Positions 1 through 8,189 of a DNA stretch of 11,991 nt are shown one piece after another. The stretch covers positions 1 through 11,991 of the forward strand of contig JAOXYB010048680.1 in NCBI GenBank assembly GCA_028565635.1, in the 5' to 3' direction. The notes beneath the pieces are model-generated. The model was not told where the DNA came from. It ran no database searches and was given only the letters and a program-made list of their open reading frames with translations. A program made the position numbers and the translations under genes. Position 1 is the first letter of the stretch; each line of letters starts with the position of its first letter. The stretch comes from Phoronis ovalis. Lineage: Eukaryota; Phoronida; Phoronidae.

Positions 1-233
1 TATATATCCATTTTTACTTTGCGTTTGCGTGAATGTTTGCTGATATGAACCAACTCTTATAAAACTTCCACGATCTCGAAAAACGACATGAACATGCAAT
101 TTCTGATTCCTCCATTCTTGCGACACCGATTGTCCATATTTACTTCAAATTTTGGAACTTTTCTTGCGAAGTTATACTGTACCCATGACTGATATAACAG
201 TACAGAAATTAGCAGCTACTCTTCTTGTCTTAG

Positions 234-2203
234 GTTGAAACAGCTGGTGATAAGTACATGACAGCCAGCGGGCTACCTGAAGTATGTGATGACCATGCTA
301 AGCGTATTGCCATGTTAGCTTTGGACATGATGGATATTTCAAAGAAGATCACACAGTGTCAACAAGAAGAAATTATGGTATTTTTTACGAAAAAAAAAAT
401 ACAATGATGCTACAAACAATGTTTTGTTAATCTAATTATCATTTATACGCAATCTGGGGCAGAGATTAATACTTACATAATAAGGAAAATACTGTTCCTA
501 AACTTAAAATCTATGCTCGTCAGCTCATGAGTTGTAGTAGTGTTTTATTAAAACATTCATGATAATTTTTACAAAATTTGATAATAATTACAGCGTCTTC
601 TACATGTTATAGATATTATCACTTCGATGTATGACATTTCTAACATCCTAATCAAAATACTGCAAGGCAGTGTATACTATATATAGTCAGACCTTCCTAG
701 TGTCACCTTGTATGTATATATATTGATAGTAGGCAGCCATTGTTCTTTACAACTCCTACTCAAAATCTCTTTTTCGCAAAATTTTTGAAACAAGATATGA
801 TCGCGGGTTCTACGAAAAAAAAATTATTATAAGTGCAAGATTGTTGCATTGTAAAACAATTTATTATGTGTTTCTTAATTTAGGTAACTACAGGAATACA
901 TTCAGGCGAGGTTGTGACTGGAGTTATTGGTACAAGACTACCGCGATACTGTTTGTTTGGAAATACAGTAAATTTGGCAAGTCGCACTGAAACAACTGGT
1001 GTTAGAAATATGGTCAATGTGTCCGAAGACGCTTACAAGTAAGTTATTATTTCAGCAAATACTAATTGCACAAATTATTTGCTCGCTTGATTTTTTACAT
1101 GTCTGTCCAATGTTTATTCCAGAACGTCAACACACAACATTTTACAATTAATCTGGAATTATTTGTTACGTTTATTTTAATCAACAAAAGACATTTGGCC
1201 CATATTGTATAATTATAACACATTACAATTATATATACAACACGTTACGTAATATTTGACTTTCAAGTTGGAAGCTGGACAGCAGCACCTCCCTTAAGGC
1301 TTTGCAAACAAAAAATCCCACACCCATGAGCACCTCTTCAATTTTGGATTTCAATAAATCAATGGTTTTTCCTTGGCAGGGTTGTTAGTGCAATTTTTTG
1401 GAAGAAACTGCTGTCTCAGCTCATCATACATATTACAGTTATTTAAGAAATGATATTCATCCTCACTAAATGTGCACTATTTTGATACTGGCACCACTTG
1501 CACCATCTAAATTCCTTATCAATTTTTTGCTGTCTCAATGATTCTACGTCCAAACAGTGATTTGAGCAACGAAAATTGGCAAGTGCCTATCTGTGATAGC
1601 TAAAAAAATTTAATCTATTAAAGTACAGCGAGGTACTTTTCTGGTTCGATCATAGATTTTAATTTTGAGTAGAAATTCAATTTAGGAGAGTTTTCCAAAC
1701 TTTCAAGCCAGTTTAAAGATTATGAATATATCTACCTTTTCTCAAATAAGTTTGTAAATTCAGTTACATCCCCAGCTGACTGCTGTAACCAAACATATCC
1801 AAACCCAAGCGAATTTAATAAGTGTTTTATTTTACTACACCATCTTTCTACCTGCATCGTCTAGGGATTTCAACACGTCGTAAGCTGGCCTTGGATATCT
1901 GTAATCGTCCATGGATGTCAAATTAGCCCAAAATTTAATACATTTTTTAATATATACCACACATTCGCAACAACATAGGATCCATATATCTTATCTATGA
2001 ATTACCATATTCTTAGTCGACGGGTTCAAAGTAGCTTGTTATTTCCATTATTGTTCAATGTTTACTCTTATACTATTTCTTATAGGTGTCTCCAGAATCC
2101 AGAATGCTACGATGAAAGTTTTCATTTCATATACCGTGGTGTTGTGCCAATGAAAGGAAAAAAAGAGCCGATGACTTGTTGGATCCTAACACGTTTTAAT
2201 TGA
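234..2203 (+). CDS. GUCY1B1: Soluble guanylate cyclase beta subunit, last three coding exons (5' partial)
   Basis: The protein is one half of the haem-containing, nitric-oxide-responsive heterodimer that makes cGMP from GTP in the cytosol. Only the end of the class III cyclase domain lies here, about 138 codons in three exons: 234-377, 884-1038 and 2086-2203. Each is bordered by AG/GT, and the reading frame is kept across phase 0 and phase 2 introns. The exon 1 product starts [15 protein letters not shown]. Exon 2 gives [13 protein letters not shown] and then [20 protein letters not shown]. Exon 3 gives [13 protein letters not shown] and stops at TGA 2201-2203. In the family the Glu of VET and the Cys of RYCLFGN read the guanine, and the Asn and Arg of NxxxR support catalysis; all four are present, so GTP specificity looks intact. 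The tail after the last conserved block is only a few residues, shorter than the vertebrate beta1 tail as I recall it. The N-terminal haem (H-NOX), PAS and coiled-coil parts must lie upstream of the window. Beta1 fits better than alpha because of the guanine-reading pair; a beta2-type paralogue is not excluded. Confidence 0.93.
378..883 (+). other. Intron of the guanylate cyclase gene
   Basis: The donor is ATG|GTATTT at 377/378 and the acceptor is TTAATTTAG|GTAACT at 883/884; the intron is phase 0. The 506 bp are AT-rich. I see no coding frame, long repeat or RNA gene in it. Confidence 0.85.
1039..2085 (+). other. Intron of the guanylate cyclase gene, hosting a LINE fossil
   Basis: The donor is ACAA|GTAAGT at 1038/1039 and the acceptor is TTTCTTATAG|GTGTC at 2085/2086. 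The split codon AA+G gives Lys, continuing EDAYKCLQNPE. About two thirds of its 1047 bp is an antisense retrotransposon remnant, described separately; the rest is plain AT-rich sequence. Confidence 0.85.
1258..1975 (-). pseudogene. Decayed non-LTR retrotransposon (LINE), C-terminal end of ORF2
   Basis: Read on the minus strand, several broken frames line up in the order expected for the region after the reverse transcriptase of a LINE ORF2. First comes [20 protein letters not shown], followed by [18 protein letters not shown]. After a frameshift there is [18 protein letters not shown], then [16 protein letters not shown]. Next is [19 protein letters not shown] with FRWCKWCQ. After another shift there is [20 protein letters not shown], and in a third frame [16 protein letters not shown]. 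The Cys pairs followed by EDEYHFL...C...YDELR are the terminal Cys/His motif of many invertebrate LINEs. At least three frameshifts and several stops make it non-functional. I cannot assign the clade (CR1, L2, I-like or other). Boundaries are approximate, and I found no 3' tail or target duplication. It lies antisense to the host gene, the orientation usually tolerated in introns. Confidence 0.8.
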
Positions 2204-2474
2204 ACACAAGAGCACAAGCCTTATTGCCCTTACACATTTTCTAGAATATCTTCTTGTACTGCAGTTACAACTACGACATAAGATAGCGCAATTCTGTTTT
2301 TACTTGAGGTAACCTGACTATTAGAAAATGACTGATTTTCAAAAATATGTATATATAAAGGAAGTAATGATACTGGGATCAATGTCCGGTAGACGATGAT
2401 TGCAGGCTGTAGTTTGACATCAGTCAACCAATAGGAGGCCTGTGTTAACAGTGTATTAATATTCACTTTTCCTC

Positions 2475-2863
2475 CCGGGGGGTACTCAAGATATTTTTTG
2501 GTGGGGGTGTGCAGCTCAGTTGAAAATTTTGGGTTTGGATTGCTGCATTTTTTGGATTACTACCGTAAAGATATTCAAAATTTTGGATTGCTGCCCACTG
2601 CTTATAAAAATTTGGATTAATTTTACGTTTGTATCCATAAATAAATTTTAGAATTTGGTTTGTATCAGTCAGATTGCGTAAAATGGATTGCTATAATCAA
2701 ATATTTTAAATTTTGGATTGCTACCCTTATATTTCACAAAATTTGGATTGCTACCCTAAAATTTCCAAAAATCAGTTTGGATTTTCTACCACAAGCTAAC
2801 ATTTTGGATTGGGTTCCGCGGCACATCCCCGTAGTCAAAAAACCTTGAGTGCCCCTCCCCCGG
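2475..2863. mobile_element. Short non-autonomous DNA transposon with CCGGGG ends and internal TTTGGATT repeats
   Basis: The left end reads CCGGGGGGTACTCAAG. The right end, reverse-complemented, reads CCGGGGGAGGGGCACTCAAG. A second similar block follows on both sides: GGTGGGGGTGTGC on the left and CTACGGGGATGTGC on the right. The element is flanked by CTTTTCCTC at 2466-2474 and 2864-2872, an exact 9-bp direct repeat that reads as a target-site duplication. It is 389 bp long and has no plausible transposase frame. Its interior holds about ten loose copies of TTTGGATTGCTACCC spaced roughly 20-40 bp apart. A 9-bp duplication fits Mutator-like or Merlin-like transposases, but neither is encoded here. 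From memory, similar GC-rich-ended elements with short internal repeats occur in corals and other marine invertebrates; I could not verify this. Confidence 0.75.
2534..2815. repeat. Irregular array of TTTGGATTGCTACCC-type units inside the CCGGGG element
   Basis: Recognisable copies begin near 2534, 2552, 2582, 2610, 2712, 2741, 2776 and 2802, with weaker ones near 2654 and 2684. The core is TTTGGATT followed by GCTACC or GCTGCC. Spacing varies, so this is a degenerate minisatellite-like interior rather than a clean tandem array. The long open frames across it come from the repeat unit and not from a gene. Confidence 0.7.
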
Positions 2864-2874
2864 CTTTTCCTCCC

Positions 2875-4257
2875 TTTTTCTTTTGACCGTGGTGATCACT
2901 TTTATTTTAAATTCGGTGTAATTTTGCTCAAAGTGACCGAAAACAGAGTTTAAATATGCCTTTTTAATGAAGAAAATGATTTGATTCTTTTGCGTAGGGG
3001 AAACCAGTAGTGCTGCCAGTTTCCATATTTTTTCACCAGGTGGCCTATAAGCTGCTAGAGCTATAAACTTTGTTACCCTCTTCAGAACTAAAAATAAGAG
3101 TAGTTTAGAGACATAATTATCTTGATTCGTGACTGCAAAAGTTTTCATCGGAACGTCAGGCAAAATATTATAAAAATATCATTGAACAGGACAGACAAAA
3201 TAATTATGTAATTAATGGTAATGAAACTCAAAGCAATGGAATAGATTGCGACTGTAATGAAATATACGAAGGTCCTATTCAGGGAGGACCTCTATTTATA
3301 TACGCATGCGTGTATACTAACAAAATAAGTTACCAAACAAGGTTACATAAAAAAATAATAAATGAAAAACAACTCCTAATACGCGATTTATTGGAGTGGC
3401 TATAGACAAACATGTTTCATGTAATCTTGAGAGATTTATTTAATAGCGCTAATGCATAAACTAATAAATTAATGAAGACAATTATAATTAATTTTATTAA
3501 TAAACAAGTTATGCACTGAAATCCACCCCCATGACACCGTGCGTGGTGTTTATAGTCTTGTTGTCAACCAATTCGTAATTTAATTCATTTGTTTCATTTA
3601 TCACGCTTCTCAATCTTTTGAATGCACATTTTCAAGCATTTTGTTACTAGGAGAAACGTGATATATTTTGCGGTAAAACAGAAATTAAAGATCTTTCAGC
3701 GCACATAAAACAAGATTTTGGTACAAAACCCGTACAAAACGGTTATTAGATGAGTCAACAAGAATCCCCATGCAAGCATTTACGTTCACTTTACACAATT
3801 TATAAAGCTTAAAGTTATATGCTGCACAAAACGATGAAAAGGTGACGCGTTTATGAGTACAACAGGTATGAACAAGAAACGAGTACTCAATAACTGATTT
3901 ACTTTTTTAACAATAACATTTTAACTTTCTAAAACATATCCGACAATTCCCTCCAAAAGGTGTTCCTTGGCAAAAGGTGTTCATTGGCACAATACGTTTA
4001 ATCGAAAACTTTGCTAAATCAAATAATGGTTAGAAATCTAAAACACATTCATGTCTAGGCAGACAGGCATGAAATGTATGGCAACCGCCTGATACAACTC
4101 TTTCGTGCTCTAAATCTCCTTATGTAATAACACTGTACTTGAAGACATATGCTGCATTAACGTACTACATCAAATGTGCCGATCTTATCACGGCCTATAT
4201 ACACGTTGCCTCATGCAAAAGAAAACAGTCGAAACGAACTGCGATATATATTTCGTA
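2875..4257. other. Intergenic spacer between the convergent cyclase and channel genes
   Basis: This AT-rich sequence lies between the 3' ends of the two genes, so it should contain the 3' UTR of the 670-residue channel gene. I see no recognisable gene in it. A minus-strand open frame at 2786-3163 runs into the transposon and has no recognisable domain. Small structures present are an inverted repeat AGGTCC...GGACCT near 3271-3292 and a 17-bp tandem pair at 3954-3987. Confidence 0.6.
3954..3987. repeat. Two-copy 17-bp tandem repeat
   Basis: CAAAAGGTGTTCCTTGG is followed directly by CAAAAGGTGTTCATTGG, with one mismatch. It is probably a local slippage duplication in non-coding sequence downstream of the channel gene. 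Confidence 0.7.
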
Positions 4258-6270
4258 TTACAATCTGTCTGTTTTCTCAATTACCAGATATAGCCTATCA
4301 TTAACGTTATGCAATCCCTTGGTCAGAATTTTGTCACATAGATAAGCAGGAAGGAATTTTCTAATTCTATTTTCTATTGTTAAACTAATTTCTAAACGAT
4401 ACAACTTTAAAACAATAGATTTGTTAACCGACATGTATGCTACAGCATCACTCATTAGTGCTATAAGAAAATTTAGTAATAATATACCCACAACAATAAC
4501 GTAAGAGATATAAACAAGAATAGAAGGCAAGCTTTCAGGGCTGTCGTTCCTAAATGAACTTTCGTCTACAATATTCAACATATTTAGGAAGGTAATGAAC
4601 AAGGCAGTGAAAAAATTGTCATAATCTTTCGGATTATCTCTTTTCATCAAAATTTGAAAAGTAGATGTAAAAGACACAAAAATGATAAGATAAATAATCA
4701 AAAATTTGAACATAATTCGAAGCATATTTTGGAAAACAATGACAAAATGACCCAGAAATGAAGAAACTTGTAAGAAAAATAGCACTGACCATATGTTTGT
4801 AATTGTAGCTGCAGAAAAAAGAAAAAATGTGTAAGAGTTTCTAAAAAAATACCCTAAAAAAAGTAACATATTGCATAGCAAAAGACCGCATACCTGATGC
4901 ACAACATCGCAAAAGCGGAAAAACGCTGTGTTGACAACATACTGGATAGTTATATTACATCTATTGATTTGCGGAATTTTATAATACAACACCATGTCCC
5001 AAACTTCAGCATACACACCGAGAAGCCATCGTAAGTTCAACACAATTGTCGTTATCACATAGCCAATAAAAACAAGGGGATCGTTTTCCCAGCTAATCCC
5101 ACCCTCAACAGGAATCATGGTAGTGTTATAGGATGAATTGTCTGGTTTAGCGGTTAAGTCGTCATTTTCTGACTGTCGGATGTTTCCGTCGAATGTTATA
5201 GATAATATTAAGAACAGTAGACAGTACGCTGTCCTTAAAAATGCCCAAGTTAAAAGTAACCATTTTGTTTGTTGGATATGTAATGAACACCAAGTGTGTA
5301 GGACATTGCACGAAGAAATGTGTTCAACATGGTCATCCAAGTGTTCATGCTGTAACAATAGCACAGTATACAAAGCAGAGCAGAATCTTCTCCTAGCTTT
5401 ACTGCCAACATAATCGGTAATGTCATACAAATGCTTTTGTGCGAGACCAGGAGAACCTTGTATAATTTTGTACACATCTCTTGTGTTGAAAATGCTGTTC
5501 CCAAGACGATATCTTCTCAATCTTCCGGCTAGCTCCAAAGGTCGTAAACCGTTTTGGTTGTCTGACAAAAGACTTTTTTCTAGATGGTCTAATTTTCCAT
5601 TCTGGCTTAAATGTCGTTCAATGACGTGATACATTTCACAAAAGATAAGCTCGTCGCTTGTGTAAAAGGATGCAAAAAGTACCAGCATGTGAAATATATT
5701 ATTATTACCATCTTCAACAACATCGGTTAATTTCGGATGATGACTTAGTAGCTCTTTTAATAGTGGTACAGATCTTGATAACACGGCCAGAGTTATAGGA
5801 CAAATAATTTTTCGAGGAAAAATACTTTTTACCAAAACGAATAAGGCATCACTTTCATTTCCTGGCTTCTGTAGGCAATTGCTAATGTCTAAATTATCAC
5901 CATGAAAAGTGCCGTTTAATAAGTGGGTTCTTTCCTTCTGTATGCTGTTTTGTAATATGTCGCTTGCACTTTCGGTATTTCCTTCGACTAAAGTTCTGAA
6001 CCAAATATCATAATCACTTACAGGCAATAATTCCTTGGATTCCTTTATGCAGTTTTCGACTTTCGAAATTTTGGTACCCATGAAAATAGATTTCTTGCTT
6101 TGTAAATTTTCTACGTTTATTTTAGAATCTATACTCACATTTTCTAAAATATTTTTATTTAAATTCCGTCGATCCGAATTTTCTTCTGGTAAATATACAA
6201 TATTATTGAGCGCAGTGTCACTTTCACTTGTTATAGAGAAAACTTCAATTTGTTTCAGATTAGCTGCCAT
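4258..6270 (-). CDS. TRPV/TRPVL-like cation channel, copy 1 (intronless, 670 aa)
   Basis: This is a predicted plasma-membrane cation channel subunit; the family forms tetramers opened by sensory or chemical stimuli. Residues 1-80 are polar, with no signal peptide. Residues 85-265 contain a reduced ankyrin region; VPLLKELLSHHP and DGNNNIFHMLVLFASF, then DNQNGLRPLELAGRLRR, match the style of the later TRPV ankyrin repeats. Six membrane segments follow, at roughly 337-358, 398-420, 455-477, 482-503, 518-541 and 586-607. A pore loop lies at 551-572. After S6 the segment LLLNFLIALMSDAV and the helix SIVLKLYRLEISLTIENRI resemble the TRPV gate and TRP helix. The S1-S2 loop has two N-glycosylation sequons (NSS 378, NTT 382). 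The usual GMGD-type filter is absent; the pore loop reads FLNMLNIVDESSF. The whole product is one exon. The start is supported by the context AGAAAGATGG and by copy 2, whose homologous N-terminus begins at the matching place. TRPV versus its sister TRPVL cannot be settled by eye. The stimulus and ion selectivity are unknown. Confidence 0.85.
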   Translation of the reverse strand: MAANLKQIEVFSITSESDTALNNIVYLPEENSDRRNLNKNILENVSIDSKINVENLQSKKSIFMGTKISKVENCIKESKELLPVSDYDIWFRTLVEGNTESASDILQNSIQKERTHLLNGTFHGDNLDISNCLQKPGNESDALFVLVKSIFPRKIICPITLAVLSRSVPLLKELLSHHPKLTDVVEDGNNNIFHMLVLFASFYTSDELIFCEMYHVIERHLSQNGKLDHLEKSLLSDNQNGLRPLELAGRLRRYRLGNSIFNTRDVYKIIQGSPGLAQKHLYDITDYVGSKARRRFCSALYTVLLLQHEHLDDHVEHISSCNVLHTWCSLHIQQTKWLLLTWAFLRTAYCLLFLILSITFDGNIRQSENDDLTAKPDNSSYNTTMIPVEGGISWENDPLVFIGYVITTIVLNLRWLLGVYAEVWDMVLYYKIPQINRCNITIQYVVNTAFFRFCDVVHQVCGLLLCNMLLFLGYFFRNSYTFFLFSAATITNIWSVLFFLQVSSFLGHFVIVFQNMLRIMFKFLIIYLIIFVSFTSTFQILMKRDNPKDYDNFFTALFITFLNMLNIVDESSFRNDSPESLPSILVYISYVIVVGILLLNFLIALMSDAVAYMSVNKSIVLKLYRLEISLTIENRIRKFLPAYLCDKILTKGLHNVNDRLYLVIEKTDRL

Positions 6271-7402
6271 CTTTCTACATGTACGTTTTTTCGTGATGCC
6301 GTGGAAAAGATCGAGTTTAAATTTGCCTCGTTTACGCTTTTTCCTGGTATTTTTCTACTTTTCTACGTGCACACGATGAGTCCCAATGGTCATAAGTACA
6401 CTTATAATTATGTCACTATCAAAACAAGTTTCTCTTTGTGTTTAAAGGTTAAATGTTTGAGGGTATTCCCAAACCTTATATCTTTAATGTTTTAGATGTA
6501 GTTATTGTATTATTGTATCTACCTGTTATGCAAAGCGAATGTTCTTGTAAATTAAAAATAATTAATTGGATATACAACGTCTTTCGACTTGAGCTGTGTC
6601 AAGTAGCTGTGATTGTATTTTTGCAGTCTATTTGTGTGTGATAGATTGAAACACAATATTTACTTAAATTTATTATTCAGCGATCTCCAAACCAAAATGT
6701 TGTATTTGAGTCTGATTAAGGCTTGTACCCCTTGCAGAAGAAACAACGTATCCAGACTTAATTTAGTCCTTGTGACTCTCTATAAGATGGGCGTTATCGC
6801 TAAACATAAATTTCTTTACCGATTTGAGAGATTTCACTATATATGTATGTGCTGTGCACCGGTATACAGTGAAGAGGTTAATCAATAAAAACGCATTTTT
6901 TAACTGAGACGTTGTTTTATTTAAAGCAAAAATAAATAAACAAACTAATAAACAGTAAAAAAATAATTTAAAAATTCCAGAATAACTTTTAAAAGCAAGT
7001 CTATTACGTACCGGGTTTGTGTTTAGCTCAGTGCATTCGCACTCTAAACACTTAATATGATGTTATTAAGAATACTTCCACCTGCTGATAAAGTTCCAGG
7101 TGGTTATTGGTACGCTAATTACATTCATTTCAATTTGCGATGCACTCTATCATATCAGCGGGCAGGAAAATATTACGTGCATTTTAAGTTACTTGTATTT
7201 TAGTATCTGATAATCTTGCTGACACAGGGTGCATGCTGACAACTATGTGCTTTTTTACCTTCGACATAAAATGCATTTACACTCCGAAGTACTAGTAACA
7301 GATTGGCATGTATTTATTTCTATGCTAGTAAAATATACATTCACCATTTATCAGCAACGCCTACATTTCATTAACATTTACCTAGTTACAGAAGTCTAAA
7401 TA
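6271..7402. other. Spacer upstream of channel copy 1
   Basis: It should contain the promoter and 5' UTR of copy 1 and, towards its right end, 3' sequence of copy 2. No core promoter can be singled out because TA-rich words are everywhere. Three short plus-strand open frames (6250-6888) show no domain, no homology I recognise and no splice context. Two small hairpins lie at 7019-7051 and 7078-7103. Confidence 0.5.
7019..7051. repeat. 33-nt stem-loop containing TAGCTCAGT
   Basis: GTGTTTA pairs exactly with TAAACAC, an inner GTGC pairs with GCAC, and the loop is ATTC. The word TAGCTCAGTGC resembles the A box of a tRNA or tRNA-derived SINE, but I find no B box and no cloverleaf. The perfect outer stem is visible; any RNA function is speculation. 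Confidence 0.4.
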
Positions 7403-7901
7403 CTGCCTGTATAAATCTATCCGTTAGTGTTCCGTACCTACTCAACTAACGTCTGAGCTTAACCATAATCAATTGTTGTTATATTCCTTCAATTTAGCAA
7501 GAGCGAAATGATTACGTCATTAAACTTTTGACTCGACTTTGCCCACCGAGATAAGCCTGTCTCTCTCCGTAATCCATCGTCGCCTTCCACGTGTATTCTA
7601 TCATGTCTTCTCATTCTGAATAGGTATCGCCGGGAAGCTTGCTTTTTGCTTAGCGGACTATAGATAAACTCTGGCAGAACAGAACGTATGTGATCGACCC
7701 ACTAACTGCTTAGTCCACTGTTATGCTTATTATTGTAAGCTACAATTTGATTGGTGTCAATACTTTCGTGACACTTTGTGTAGAAATAAAGGTATTATCG
7801 TTCTTCTGCTTTTCGAGACAATAAACAAAACCTGACTATGGTTAAGCCCAGACATTAGTTGAGAAGGTACGGAACACTAATGGATGGATTTATTCAGACT
7901 G
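7403..7901. mobile_element. 499-bp non-autonomous transposon with ~70-bp terminal inverted repeats
   Basis: The left end starts CTGCCTGTATAAATCTATCC. The right end, reverse-complemented, starts CAGTCTGAATAAATCCATCC. Both continue through TTAGTGTTCCGTACC, CTCAACTAA and GCTTAACCATA, giving inverted repeats of about 70 bp with roughly 85% identity (7403-7472 and 7832-7901). GTCTAAATA occurs directly outside both ends, at 7394-7402 and 7902-7910, as an exact 9-bp target duplication. The interior has no transposase frame. The long inverted repeats plus 9-bp duplication are typical of Mutator-like non-autonomous elements. It sits between the duplicated channel genes, in the sequence downstream of copy 2. 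Confidence 0.8.
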
Positions 7902-8189
7902 GTCTAAATATTGCTATTCTGCATTCACCACAACTGTCATCCGGGAATGTCATCAGCAATTCACTATCTATTCAGAAAATAAGAAACATTCACATTTCGC
8001 GCTTTAAAATTTTACGAAAGACTGTCATAGGACTCGAGATATCCCCCATAATACTCTGAAAAATCCCTTCGTATAACCCTATATAGGAACTTATATTTCA
8101 TTAAGGTACTTCACCTAACACCAGATCAATCATACGAAATATGCCCTATCTCGATTTTTTTGATCTTTAAGTTATAATATATAAATGTA

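Noticed and set aside
1-233. Possible further upstream cyclase exon
   Set aside because: No frame here gives the conserved residues expected before VETAGDKY, so this is most likely intron sequence.
1997-2203. 68-codon open frame as a small gene
   Set aside because: Its second half is the last cyclase exon (from 2086); the first half is intron sequence read through by chance, as the AG acceptor at 2084-2085 shows.
2230-2466. Minus-strand 78-codon open frame just after the cyclase stop
   Set aside because: It has a low-complexity hydrophobic composition and no recognisable family, and lies where the cyclase 3' UTR is expected.
2786-3163. Minus-strand 125-codon open frame
   Set aside because: It runs through the right end of the CCGGGG transposon into the spacer, shows no domain I recognise, and has no splice or start context favouring it.
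5138-5629. Open frames on both strands within the channel genes
   Set aside because: They overlap the long conserved frame of channel copy 1, have no matching conserved frame in copy 2, and are shadows of the real gene.
6250-6888. Chain of short plus-strand open frames upstream of channel copy 1
   Set aside because: None has a recognisable domain, they overlap in different frames, and no splice signals link them.
7429-7876. Possible solo LTR beginning TGTTCCGTACC and ending GGTACGGAACA
   Set aside because: The inverted similarity continues about 26 bp beyond both TG/CA borders, and the exact 9-bp duplication flanks the larger unit, so an inverted-repeat transposon fits better.
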